A stretch of DNA of 64,000 nucleotides from Phycisphaera sp. (GTDB lineage: Bacteria; Planctomycetota; Phycisphaerae; Phycisphaerales; Phycisphaeraceae), in assembly GCA_016125215.1 (NCBI GenBank), contig WGMF01000033.1:1-64000 (forward strand), written 5' to 3'. Made by a program: the position numbers and the translations under genes. Shown in pieces: positions 33,788 to 42,534 of this stretch (its first letter is position 1; the number at the start of each line of letters is the position of its first letter). The notes below the pieces were generated by a model. It did no database searches, was not told the origin of the DNA, and saw only the letters and a list, made by a program, of their open reading frames with translations.

Positions 33788-35368
33788 CTACATCCTTCGA
33801 CCCACGCCCTGGATGCGCAGACGCGGGGTGGCAAAGCTGTAGATGAACGCCACCGAGGCGGTGGTGTAATTGCGGATGTTCTCACGGTAGTAGGCCAGGT
33901 CCGCGTAGTCACGGCCCGGGAGGATCACGTACGAATCGCTGCCTGCGCAGCGGGCCATGTTGAACCATGCGATGTAATACCGGCTGACTTCTTTCTTGAG
34001 CGCCTCATCGTCGGACGCCAGCACGCCCGCCAGGCCCCAGGTCAGGCCCATCATCGCGTCGGCGTGGCCGTCGGGCATGTCACGGTAGCATGCGGCGATG
34101 TTCGAGAGGTGCAGGCGCATCATCTGGGCACTGTCGGGCCGGTCGGGCGACAGCATGTAGGAAAGATAGGCCAGGCCCGACTTGTGGGAGTAGCTGTTGC
34201 CGGTGTTGGTTTTCCATCTGTCGGGGTCGACCGGGCCGTTGTTGAGCGTGAACTCTCCGCCGTAGGCCACGTGGCCCGAGACGGTCGTGCCGTGCTCAAC
34301 GAACTTGAAGGCGTCATCGAGCCCGGTGTGGTTTTCACGCAGGCCGCAGAGCTTTCCGAGCTGCCATGCGTCGATGGCCAGGAGCGTGGGCCACTGCATC
34401 GGCCCGTAGCCCCCGCCGCCGCGCGGGACGATGACGCTTGTGTACGGCGCGTGGCCGAAGCCGCCGTCGTAAAGGTCCATGTGTTTCTGAAGTGTTTGCT
34501 GATCGACATCGATGTTCTTTTTGATGAAGTCTTCGAGCTTGTAGCAGATGATGTTCGGGGCTTTCCACTGGCAGTTTCGCAAAAGGTCCATTGTGCTTTG
34601 CAATGTGCGCAGCGCCGACTTATCGCCGGTCAGGAGCGTGTACTCGCCGAGCGCGATTCCCTGAAAACCCAGGTGCCACGACCAGGTCTTGTCGTCGTAA
34701 GGCTTGTTCCATGCCTGCGCCAAACGCTTGCCCACCGCGAAGACCCTCGGGTCATCCGAACTGAGGAAGGCCAACGTCTCGACACAGCGACCCTGTGAAT
34801 CGACCCCGCCTGGGTGCTTGGCTAAATAGTCGTAGGCCCGAGCCCGGAGGGTTTGAATCTTTGGGCAGTTTTCGGACAGGGTTTCGCCGAAGCGCCCGAG
34901 CTTTTCGAGTTGGATTTTGACTTCGCCTTCCTGACCGCCCCGGCGGACCATCAAGCTCAGCACACCGTCGTCGCTGCCCTCGCTTTCTTCGATGGCCAGG
35001 CCCATGTCCATGATCGGCCCCTCGATGCCGTGGACCTTTCTGCCGAACGTGTGCTCGGAGAAAGCTTTGCCATTTGCGCCGTAGACCTCGTCATCGATCT
35101 GCAGCTTATTTGAGGCCGGCGTGTTGGGGAAGATGAACTTCACGATGAACGAGCGTGCCTTGAGTATCCCTCTTGCGCCGGTGGGCCCCATGTTGACGAG
35201 AAAGCCCGGCACGACGGCGTCCGGCCCGTTCTGGCAGGGTTTTTCCCATCGCCCCTGATTCGTTTCGTCACGGATGGCGTAGAGCGGTGAGGCATGCAGG
35301 ATGGATATCAACGTGACAAGGATCACGATCATCCGAGTCGGCTTGAGCGTCTTTTGCGGGCAGCGCAT
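33788..35368 (-). CDS. Secreted PDZ and helical-toroid protein (DUF6288-like)
   Basis: A 526-residue exported protein. The signal sequence is VILVTLISILHASPLYA. About residues 50-155 form a PDZ-like domain (GILKARSFIVKFIFPNTPAS, DDEVYGANGKAF, LSLMVRRGGQEGEV). The rest is helical with repeated Trp/Gly motifs (YGPMQWPTLLAIDAWQLGKL, GGEFTLNNGPVDPDRWK), suggesting an alpha/alpha toroid as in terpene cyclases or glycosidases. The layout matches what I recall as DUF6288 proteins of planctomycetes. No catalytic residues can be assigned. It is monocistronic and convergent with the transporter genes. Confidence 0.6.
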   Translation of the reverse strand: MRCPQKTLKPTRMIVILVTLISILHASPLYAIRDETNQGRWEKPCQNGPDAVVPGFLVNMGPTGARGILKARSFIVKFIFPNTPASNKLQIDDEVYGANGKAFSEHTFGRKVHGIEGPIMDMGLAIEESEGSDDGVLSLMVRRGGQEGEVKIQLEKLGRFGETLSENCPKIQTLRARAYDYLAKHPGGVDSQGRCVETLAFLSSDDPRVFAVGKRLAQAWNKPYDDKTWSWHLGFQGIALGEYTLLTGDKSALRTLQSTMDLLRNCQWKAPNIICYKLEDFIKKNIDVDQQTLQKHMDLYDGGFGHAPYTSVIVPRGGGGYGPMQWPTLLAIDAWQLGKLCGLRENHTGLDDAFKFVEHGTTVSGHVAYGGEFTLNNGPVDPDRWKTNTGNSYSHKSGLAYLSYMLSPDRPDSAQMMRLHLSNIAACYRDMPDGHADAMMGLTWGLAGVLASDDEALKKEVSRYYIAWFNMARCAGSDSYVILPGRDYADLAYYRENIRNYTTASVAFIYSFATPRLRIQGVGRRM

Positions 35369-35488
35369 GGTCTTTCCTCAATCTTGCAGTTGACGGGAAA
35401 GTTCATCGGTCAATCGACTGGCCAACGGTAAACAAACGCGTGTGCGGTCGCACGATTGCGTGAACAACGCCAGTTAAAGAGGCAGGCG

Positions 35489-36265
35489 CTAAGCTGGGCC
35501 GATGACGTTGGCCATGCGCCCGGTCTTGCCCGCGTCGCGGCGGTGGCTGAAGAAGAGGTCGGCGTTGTGGTAGGTACACATGTCGGCGCGGTCTACGCCG
35601 GCTGGAGGCAGGCCCAGCGAGCGCAACTGCGACTCGCAGGCGTGGGCGAGGTCGACGTGGGGTTTGGGGCCGAGGCTTGTGTTGATAACATTCTGTAAGT
35701 TGATCTCACCAAACGCCCGGGCAACCTCGTGACCGACCTCGAAGTGATGCACGCCAATGCACGGGCCGACGGCCGCCACAAGTTCGCTCGGCGAACAGCC
35801 AAAGGTTTCCTGCATCACCTTGACCGCCGAAGAGATCACGCCGGCAACAACCCCCCGCCAGCCCGCGTGGACCGCAGCCACAACCTTGCCGGATTTTTCG
35901 GCAATCAGGATCGGCACACAGTCGGCGGTACGGATCGCGAGAAGACAGCTTGGGTCGTCCGTGACCAGCGCGTCGCCACACGCCCCGACGGGCAAGCCGA
36001 GCCTGACCGTGTGGCAAAGATGCCCATGCACCTGCTGGACCTTCGTCCAATGCCGACCTTCACACCCGACCGATGCCAACAGGCGTTCGGTGTTGGCCCG
36101 GATGTTCTGGGGTGTGTCGAGTTCGGTGCCAAAGTTGAGGGAATCGGTCGGGGAGGGGCTGACCCCACCGTGGCGCGTGGCAAAAGCGTGGGGGACGCCC
36201 AGTTCATCGAGCAGGGACGAACGGACGACGGTCGGCCCGGATGGGGTGGGTGTCAGATGCAACAT
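35489..36265 (-). CDS. pgeF: Multicopper polyphenol oxidase / purine nucleoside phosphorylase PgeF (YfiH, LACC1-like)
   Basis: A 258-residue protein of the YfiH family. The metal-site motifs are all visible: FATRHGGVS with the first His, KVQQVHGHLC, RTADCVPIL with the Cys, VVAAVHAGWRGVV with the second His, and VGPCIGVHHFEV. Bacterial and human members act on purine nucleosides; peptidoglycan-editing activity has also been described for E. coli PgeF. A single gene with the usual length. Confidence 0.9.
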   Translation of the reverse strand: MLHLTPTPSGPTVVRSSLLDELGVPHAFATRHGGVSPSPTDSLNFGTELDTPQNIRANTERLLASVGCEGRHWTKVQQVHGHLCHTVRLGLPVGACGDALVTDDPSCLLAIRTADCVPILIAEKSGKVVAAVHAGWRGVVAGVISSAVKVMQETFGCSPSELVAAVGPCIGVHHFEVGHEVARAFGEINLQNVINTSLGPKPHVDLAHACESQLRSLGLPPAGVDRADMCTYHNADLFFSHRRDAGKTGRMANVIGPA

Positions 36266-36389
36266 GGGTCAAAATGGGTCGGAGCAGCGGCCATAAAGTC
36301 AAACACAAACCCGATGTGGAAAACGTGGGGAGAGTTTTCGATGCCGCAGAACCATAAGATTTCATCACGTCGGGACAAGCCGCGTCACG

Positions 36390-36625
36390 GGTCCCCCTAA
36401 CCAAGTGTTAGCGGGACGATCACAATCCCAAGATGTTGTTTAATTAAGACTTATGTCTGTTTTATGGATCGCGGACATGGGGCAAAACCTGAAAAACGGA
36501 GTCCGTCTATCTGTCATTCAAAATACCGCGTGGGGCGGTAGTGGGGAATGGACGCTGTGTGGAAAACCCTATTCCCATGGGCGGCCCGGGCAATAAGCAG
36601 GCCCGCTGACGCCACTTATGATTCG
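36390..36625. other. Structured intergenic region upstream of pgeF, no ORF
   Basis: Consecutive hairpins can be drawn: ACCGC-gtggg-GCGGT (36525-36539), GGGAAT/ATTCCC (36544-36549 with 36571-36576), and an imperfect GCGGCC/GGCCCGC pair (36581-36606) closed by GGCG/CGCC. It may be the lepB terminator region or a small RNA; no known RNA family was recognised. The remaining bases between pgeF and lepB show nothing else. Confidence 0.3.
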
Positions 36626-36641
36626 GCCACACCAAGGGGTC

Positions 36642-38300
36642 TTAATGGATGAACCGCATGTCCGCGAAGTTGGGGATGAAGGCAAATTGTCTGGGAGATA
36701 AACGCCACGCCGCCGGCCAGTAAACGAAGAAGGCCTTGCCCATCATCAGGTCGCGTGGGACGACGCCGGCTTGAGCCGCGAGGGGGTCGGACGGGTCGGT
36801 GTCAGCCATGTGTTTTTCCACCCACGGGTCGATCTCACTCCACGCGCGGCCGTCGGAACTGGCGGGGCTGTTGTCGCCCAGGCAGAAGAACTGGTCCGGG
36901 CGGATGCTGACCGGTTCGCCAAAGATTCGACCGTTGGCTTTGACGAGCGCGCCGCGCGCCTGGCGGCCGGCGAGCACCTGCGTGTAATACAGGTCTCGGT
37001 CGAGGTCGACGTGGTGCAAGCGGGCCGATGCCGAGACGGTGATGCCCACCTGCGGCACGTTGGCGGGCAAGGAGCGGTTTCGGATGCGCTCGAAATCCAG
37101 ATCAAAACGTTGACGCAGCACACGCTCGCCATCGACCCAGAGGCTCGCTTCCTGGTCGACGTACCACAACTCGACGTGACGGGTCTGGTCGACCTTGAAG
37201 GGATTGACCTGCGCGTCGGGGCCGATCTTCTTTGGGCTGCCCGCGTCGAGCACGGGGACCTGGGAGAGCGAGGCACGACCGGTGGGATCGATGCGTGCGA
37301 CCAGTCGCCAGGGCTTGCCGGTCGGGTCGTCGAGGCGTGTGGTGGTCTGGAGTGAAAAATCCAGACCGTCGGACAGGGGTTCGACGTATGTCGATAATCG
37401 AACGTCTTCGACGGGGTCGAGTTCCTTGCCCTTGAGCTGGTTGTAGACATGAAAGAGGACCGGCGCATCGATGAAGCGGGAAAAATCGAATTGAATCGTC
37501 CCCGGCTCGTGGTCGTCCCCGGCCGTCGTCGGCGTGTAGGTGTAACCCGCTCGACCGTCGAGTTGCCAGAGATTTTCCTGCCCGTCCACGGGGACCCACG
37601 GCACGGTCCAAGGACGCGACCGACCGACCGACGCATCGATAGGCACGTAGTCACTGTGGTAGATCGGTTGCCACACGGCCCTTTGAATCGCGGTGGCGCG
37701 GCGGTTTGCTTTCTCATCGGTCTTGCGTGCGATTGACCACGTTTGCCCGTCGTCGTGGCTGACGTAGATGTTGCCCTCCACAATGAAAAGCTTCTCGCCG
37801 GGCAACCCGACCAGCCGTTTGATGTAGTTGACATCGGGCTGCTCGGGATTCTTGAAGACGACCACGTCCCAGCGCTGCGGCTGGGTCAGGGCGTAGAGGT
37901 ACTTGAGCACGAGGATGCGGTCGCCCGAGTTGACGCGCGTGCCGTGGACGATGGGGTTCTGGTATCGGCACATCGGGCAGACGGCCACGGCCATGTCGGG
38001 GTTGGGCACGACCATCGTGCCGCCGCGCTTGTAGAGCGCACCCGGCAGCCTCGCCTCACCCTCGCCCGGCGGGTCGACACTGAACTGGTACCCGCACTCG
38101 GCACAGGTCACACGCAGGTGCTCGCCCAACAACGTCGGCGCCATCGACCCCGTCGGGATGACAAACGCCTCAACCACATACGCACGGAAGACAAACGCAA
38201 GGATGAACGCGATCACAATCGACTCAAAGGTTTCCTTGAGCGATTCGTCCGCGTGGTCGGGGCGCTTGGCGGTGGTCTGGGTCGCGTCCAGCATGGTCAA
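36642..38300 (-). CDS. lepB: Signal peptidase I with zinc-ribbon-like and large beta-domain insertions
   Basis: A 552-residue inner-membrane serine protease that removes signal peptides; most bacterial forms are 180-330 residues. One N-terminal helix (IVIAFILAFVFRAYVVEAF) precedes catalytic Ser52 (PTGSMAPT). Lys161 (NYIKRLVGLPGE) is the general base, and FCLGDNSPASSDGRAW is the conserved C-terminal box. Between Ser and Lys are two Cys pairs, CAEC (66, 69) and CPMC (108, 111), like a zinc ribbon. Between Lys and the C box about 290 residues are inserted, with a stretch (HVELWYVDQEASLWVDGERV) that recalls LamG/concanavalin-like domains. The insertion faces the periplasm. Confidence 0.9.
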   Translation of the reverse strand: MTMLDATQTTAKRPDHADESLKETFESIVIAFILAFVFRAYVVEAFVIPTGSMAPTLLGEHLRVTCAECGYQFSVDPPGEGEARLPGALYKRGGTMVVPNPDMAVAVCPMCRYQNPIVHGTRVNSGDRILVLKYLYALTQPQRWDVVVFKNPEQPDVNYIKRLVGLPGEKLFIVEGNIYVSHDDGQTWSIARKTDEKANRRATAIQRAVWQPIYHSDYVPIDASVGRSRPWTVPWVPVDGQENLWQLDGRAGYTYTPTTAGDDHEPGTIQFDFSRFIDAPVLFHVYNQLKGKELDPVEDVRLSTYVEPLSDGLDFSLQTTTRLDDPTGKPWRLVARIDPTGRASLSQVPVLDAGSPKKIGPDAQVNPFKVDQTRHVELWYVDQEASLWVDGERVLRQRFDLDFERIRNRSLPANVPQVGITVSASARLHHVDLDRDLYYTQVLAGRQARGALVKANGRIFGEPVSIRPDQFFCLGDNSPASSDGRAWSEIDPWVEKHMADTDPSDPLAAQAGVVPRDLMMGKAFFVYWPAAWRLSPRQFAFIPNFADMRFIH

Positions 38301-38380
38301 GAAAGTTTAGCAGATGGAGCGTGAATGCATGGGCTCACTCAACGCCCCGTCAGCGTCAGGGTGTGGAGATCGGCTAATCC

Positions 38381-39979
38381 TTATTGTTGTAAACGCAGCA
38401 TCGCCTCGGCAAAGCCGCGGCCGGCCCCGACCATGAACTTGCCGCTGCCCAGGTAATGAAACTCCTGGTTGGACCGACCGACCCGGAGGATACGCTCTTC
38501 CTCAGGCGTGAAATAAAGGGCGCGGTACTCGGCATACGCCTTGTCGAGCGCTTCACCTTTAAGCCCGTCCCGCACCTGGAGCATGTCGCGGTACTCCTGG
38601 ACCTTAGAGGACCGGGTGTCGAGGGCCGAGAGCTGCGCGTCCCAGTAATCCTCGGTGTAGACCGCGGCCACAGTGCCCTTGTAACGAGGGTCATCCGCGG
38701 GTGCCGCCATCGCCCGACGGAAGTAATACTGTCCGTTACCGACCGGGTCCGCAATCACCCCGCCCACGCCCATCACACCGATGACAAAGGGCAACTCGGG
38801 CATGCCGAGGTCCTTCCGTACGTCGTCGATGAAGTGGGTCAGCAGCCAACTGTATTGATCGTAGCCGCCCGGCTTATTGCGGTTGGGGTAGGTGTAGCCA
38901 TCGACCATGTCGTTCCAGCCCTGGAACCAGACGAAGCCCTTGAGCTCGTAACCCTGTTTTGAATCGTAGTCCGGGTAGACGCTCTGGATGTTGCCCAGCA
39001 CGCTCTTGATATGGTCGATCATCGCGCGGTAGTAGTAGCCTTTCCACTGCTTTTCGTTCTCGACTCGGCGTTGTTCTTCTTCAACCCTGTATTTCTCAAT
39101 CCCCGCGCGGCCGTCGGGGAGTGTCTGGCTGATGTCGAAGTCAAACGACTCGATCCTGCCCTTTCGCCAACGGGTGACACGGATGATCCAGTTGCCCTCC
39201 CTTGCACCGTAAAACGCGCTGCGCCACTGCCCAACCGCGTCTTCACGCAGTCCCTGGCCATTGACGCCGAGGATCAGATCGCCCTCCATGAACGGGTCGC
39301 CGGGGAACTGCTGGGCCGGCCCCTTGACGAGATAGATCGGGTAGACGCCGTTGATCTTGCCGACCTCGACGCCCCGCATCGGGGGCAGGCCCATGAACTT
39401 GCCGAGGCGCTTTGTGGTGTAGCGTGGCAGGATGTCGTCCGGGGGCACGTAGTCTTCGGGGATGTCCAGAGCCGTCGGCAGCGGCAACGGCGGAGCGGGT
39501 ACTTCTTTCACCAGGTCCGGGTGGCCCGGCGGAGGCGTCCACTCACCGGCACTCGGCGGGCGGAAATCAAAATTCAAACTCTTGCCCCCCCACGCGGTCT
39601 TGATGACCAGGATCGGCTCGTCGAGCGCCTTGTGCATGTAGATGCCAAAGGCGTACTCCGGCCCGATCCGTGCGCCCTTGCCCCGTGCGCCCCACTCCGG
39701 CCCGAGCTTGCCGTGTTCCGGTTCGCCGCTGGGCGTTGTGCCGCCGTAGGAGATGTAGACCTCGTCAGGCACGACGGGCGAGCCGTCCGCGTTGAAGATG
39801 TCCTTGAAATAGCCGAACGACTCGGGGTCGAGTTTGATGTGATCGAGCGTCGAGGCCGACGCCATGCCGACCATGTTCGACTGACCCGCGAGGATGTAGA
39901 CCTTGAGCGGTTTAGCCATGATCGTGTCCACAAGCAGCAGCGTCGTCGCCGCGGCAATGAATAACAAGCCTCTTGCCAT
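38381..39979 (-). CDS. Secreted SASA-type esterase-like protein with inserted PDZ domain
   Basis: A 532-residue exported protein. After a signal helix (FIAAATTLLLVDTIMA) comes the SGNH-type motif ILAGQSNMVG with the presumed nucleophile Ser34, as in sialate O-acetylesterases and carbohydrate acetylesterase family 6. The usual second block is TAWGGKSL. About residues 205-305 form a PDZ-like domain (DPFMEGDLILGVNGQGL, NWIIRVTRWRKG) placed inside the esterase fold, which resumes with FVWFQGWNDM. A PDZ inside this fold is unusual. It diverges from nuoH with about 130 bases between. Confidence 0.75.
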   Translation of the reverse strand: MARGLLFIAAATTLLLVDTIMAKPLKVYILAGQSNMVGMASASTLDHIKLDPESFGYFKDIFNADGSPVVPDEVYISYGGTTPSGEPEHGKLGPEWGARGKGARIGPEYAFGIYMHKALDEPILVIKTAWGGKSLNFDFRPPSAGEWTPPPGHPDLVKEVPAPPLPLPTALDIPEDYVPPDDILPRYTTKRLGKFMGLPPMRGVEVGKINGVYPIYLVKGPAQQFPGDPFMEGDLILGVNGQGLREDAVGQWRSAFYGAREGNWIIRVTRWRKGRIESFDFDISQTLPDGRAGIEKYRVEEEQRRVENEKQWKGYYYRAMIDHIKSVLGNIQSVYPDYDSKQGYELKGFVWFQGWNDMVDGYTYPNRNKPGGYDQYSWLLTHFIDDVRKDLGMPELPFVIGVMGVGGVIADPVGNGQYYFRRAMAAPADDPRYKGTVAAVYTEDYWDAQLSALDTRSSKVQEYRDMLQVRDGLKGEALDKAYAEYRALYFTPEEERILRVGRSNQEFHYLGSGKFMVGAGRGFAEAMLRLQQ

Positions 39980-40107
39980 GTCGGGTTCCTTTCAACATCG
40001 TGGGGTCACCCAGAGTCGATCCTTAGCATAGCGTTTTCCGCTGAATACACAGGCTCAAACGCGCGGCGTTTGCCCGTGGACTACGCCGACGATACGATCA
40101 CCGGACT

Positions 40108-41394
40108 ATGCTATCCGCCCAATTTTTCTGCTCGCTCCTGACCGCGCTGGTCGCCCTGCAACTGATCCTGCTTGTCGTGGCCTACGGCACGCTGCTCGAA
40201 CGCAAGGTCGCCTCGTGGACACAAGACCGCATCGGCCCCAACCGCACCGGGTTCTCCTTCGGGCAGGACAACATCTGGAAAGCCCTGCACCTTAACTTTC
40301 TTAATACGTTCCACTTCTGGGGGCTTGGCCAGCCGTTGGCCGACGGGCTGAAGTTCATCTTCAAGGAAGAATACACCCCGCCGCATGTGGAACGGCCGCT
40401 TTTTCTGCTTGCCCCCGTCCTCGCCGTCGTCCCCGCGATGCTCGGGTGGGCGGTGATGCCTTGGGGTGGCCAGTTCGACTTCCCGGGCTGGACGATCGGC
40501 AACTTTCAATTTGTAAGCCCCGGCCACGTCACCTTTGCCGCGGCACCGCTGGGCGTGGGCATCATCTACATCCTCGCCGTGTCGTCGTTGGCCGTATACG
40601 GCGTCGTCGTCGCGGGCTACGCCTCGAACAACAAATACGCCTTCCTCGGCGGGCTGCGTGCCACCGCGCAGATGCTCAGTTACGAGATTCCTCTTGGCCT
40701 GTGCATCCTCACCGTCATCCTGATGACCGGCACCGTCCGCGCGGGCGACCTCGTCGAACTCCAGGCACAGGGGGTGTGGAACCTCCTCTACCAACCGCTG
40801 CTGGCGATCATCTTCTTCACCTGTGGCCTGGCCGAGTGCAACCGTGCCCCATTCGATCTGGCTGAGTGCGAACAGGAACTCGTAGGCGGGTTCCACACCG
40901 AGTATGCCTCGATGAAGTTTGCCCTGTTTTTCATGGGCGAATACATGCACATGACCACCAGCGCCGCGTTCCTGACCCTGCTTTTCCTCGGCGGGTGGAG
41001 CGTCAGCCCGTTGGGCCTCTGGCCGGACCTGCCGGCTTACACCGCGGGCTGGGCGGGCGCGGGCCTCGTGCTGCTCAAGGCCGCGGTCTTTGCCGTCAAG
41101 GTTCTGCTCGTCATCTTCACCATGATGTGGGTCCGGTGGACGCTGCCACGCTTCCGTTTCGACCAGCTCATGAAACTCGCTTGGCGCAGCCTCATCCCGG
41201 TGACCGTCCTGCTGATGCTTGCCACCGGTCTGGGCGTCTTCTTCAAACTCTCACCGTGGGTCTACACCGCCATCAACGCTGGCGTGTTCGTCCTCATGCT
41301 CGTCGTCGGCCCGCTCATCCCCACCGGCCCGAAGGTCAACCGCCGTGTCCCCCTCGCCGGGTCGAGGTTCAGCCCGCTCTCGACGAAGGCGTAA
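40108..41394 (+). CDS. nuoH: NADH-quinone oxidoreductase subunit H (complex I)
   Basis: A 428-residue membrane subunit at the quinone chamber of complex I. It has about eight helices and the family motifs LLERKVASWTQDRIGPNRTG, ADGLKFIFKEE and APFDLAECEQELVGGFHTEY. The length is a little above the usual 330-ish residues, mainly through loops. It stands alone: nuoI is about 3.7 kb downstream with unrelated genes between, and no other nuo gene is in the window. Confidence 0.96.
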   Translation: MLSAQFFCSLLTALVALQLILLVVAYGTLLERKVASWTQDRIGPNRTGFSFGQDNIWKALHLNFLNTFHFWGLGQPLADGLKFIFKEEYTPPHVERPLFLLAPVLAVVPAMLGWAVMPWGGQFDFPGWTIGNFQFVSPGHVTFAAAPLGVGIIYILAVSSLAVYGVVVAGYASNNKYAFLGGLRATAQMLSYEIPLGLCILTVILMTGTVRAGDLVELQAQGVWNLLYQPLLAIIFFTCGLAECNRAPFDLAECEQELVGGFHTEYASMKFALFFMGEYMHMTTSAAFLTLLFLGGWSVSPLGLWPDLPAYTAGWAGAGLVLLKAAVFAVKVLLVIFTMMWVRWTLPRFRFDQLMKLAWRSLIPVTVLLMLATGLGVFFKLSPWVYTAINAGVFVLMLVVGPLIPTGPKVNRRVPLAGSRFSPLSTKA

Positions 41395-41403
41395 ACATGG
41401 CCA

Positions 41404-41432
41404 GACCGGAGATGGCATCGCCGGCTTTATGC
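41404..41432. terminator. Palindromic repeat after nuoH
   Basis: ACCGGAGATGGCATCGCCGG followed by CTTTATG is the family palindrome in the reverse orientation. It separates convergent nuoH and the DUF309 gene, and its TTTATG end supplies the TAA stop of the latter. Confidence 0.6.
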
Positions 41433-41846
41433 GGATTCGGCGTAGGGGTCGTAAACCAACTCGATCTTCGGTGCGTTGTCGAGGTCCACGGGCATGTCGA
41501 GGCCGCGGCCCTTGGCGGGGTCAAACATGTCGGACGGGAGGTCGAGCACGGGTTGCACAAAGCTGCGCATCTCACCGAGCAGGCGGGGCACGTCGATGCC
41601 CATGTAAACGCCGGTGATCCCGTCAAACTTGGGCAGCGCGGTCGCAAAGACATTCCGCACCCCACGCGGGTTGCCCCGGCGGATGTGTTCAATCGTCACT
41701 GCTAACTGAATCAACCCCTGCAAAAACTTCTTCCGGGGACCGGTCGCCATGTGCCAGAGGTCCTCCCAGACCTCGTGCGCCTCGAACCAGTCGCCCTCGT
41801 TGAAGCAGCGCAGGCCCTCATGGAAGATTTCGGAGTCGGAAGGCAT
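41427..41846 (-). CDS. DUF309 family protein
   Basis: A 139-residue protein with the DUF309 signature FNEGDWFEAHEVWEDLW near residue 20, followed by helices with FLQGLIQLAVTIEHIRRGN. Function is unknown; members are small helical proteins with a conserved His/Glu pair. The ATG at 41846 was chosen because the longer frame runs into a word-repeat hairpin. Its stop codon is provided by the adjoining palindromic repeat. Confidence 0.8.
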   Translation of the reverse strand: MPSDSEIFHEGLRCFNEGDWFEAHEVWEDLWHMATGPRKKFLQGLIQLAVTIEHIRRGNPRGVRNVFATALPKFDGITGVYMGIDVPRLLGEMRSFVQPVLDLPSDMFDPAKGRGLDMPVDLDNAPKIELVYDPYAESA

Positions 41847-41944
41847 GGGGAATGTCTGATGTTTGATGTCTGATGTAAAAAGAAGTCTTGGGCGTAGCGA
41901 TTCAATTCTGACATCAGACATTAGACATCAAACATCAGACATTC
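41847..41944. repeat. Inverted GACATCAGACATT word-repeat hairpin
   Basis: GGGAATGTCTGATGTTTGAT on the left is the reverse complement of ATCAAACATCAGACATTCCC on the right; the right arm has one more GACATT unit. The element fills the whole gap between the GNAT and DUF309 genes. A partial copy lies near 45027-45050. Confidence 0.8.
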
Positions 41945-41946
41945 CC

Positions 41947-42459
41947 TCACTCTCCCGGCTTGGGTTGCCGGTAGAGGTCGAGGTAGAACTCGAGCAGGTC
42001 TTTGCCTTGGACGCTCTTGGTGCGGGTGTGCTGGAAGCCGAGCTTGTCGAAGATGGGCATCATGGTGCTGGCCTCGAAGCGTGTGTCGAGCACGAGCTTG
42101 AGGTAGTTGTGGTGTCGGCAGTGGTGGAGGCAGAACTCGAAAAGCTTCTGCGCCACAGCGGGGACCTTCTGGTAATCGGGGTGGACGCGCAGTCGGCGGA
42201 TCTCGGCCACGTGCCCCTGGTCGTGCGCCACGCCGATCATCCCGACGACCTGGCCGGCCGCCTCGGCAACCCAGAAGTGGTTTCGGTTCTCGGAGAAATA
42301 GGCTTCACGGACGTTGTCGATATCCGCCCCGGTGTCGTTGCTGGCAATCTGACCGGCGAGCAGGCCGTTCGTATAAAGCCACGAGACCGCGGACTGGTCG
42401 CGGTCCTCGAAGGTGCGCACGTGGATGTGGGCCTGGTTTGGCTGGACGTTATCCGGCAT
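41947..42459 (-). CDS. GNAT family N-acetyltransferase
   Basis: A 170-residue acetyl-CoA-dependent transferase. The acetyl-CoA loop region reads VGMIGVAHDQGHVAEIRRLRVHPDYQ followed by a VAQKLFEFCLHHCRHH helix; the R/Q-x-x-G/A loop is degenerate but the strand order (GQVVGMIGV, AEIRRLRVHPDY, YLKLVLDTR) is that of GNAT. The substrate cannot be predicted. Confidence 0.78.
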   Translation of the reverse strand: MPDNVQPNQAHIHVRTFEDRDQSAVSWLYTNGLLAGQIASNDTGADIDNVREAYFSENRNHFWVAEAAGQVVGMIGVAHDQGHVAEIRRLRVHPDYQKVPAVAQKLFEFCLHHCRHHNYLKLVLDTRFEASTMMPIFDKLGFQHTRTKSVQGKDLLEFYLDLYRQPKPGE

Positions 42460-42534
42460 GGATCGACACCGCCCGATCTGGAAAGTGAGCCTGCCTCCTG
42501 AACCGGGATTACCCCGATCCCCTGAATAAGCATT

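Noticed and set aside
36390-36625. 6S RNA, SRP RNA or tmRNA
   Set aside because: None of the conserved segments of these RNAs could be found; only generic hairpins are visible.
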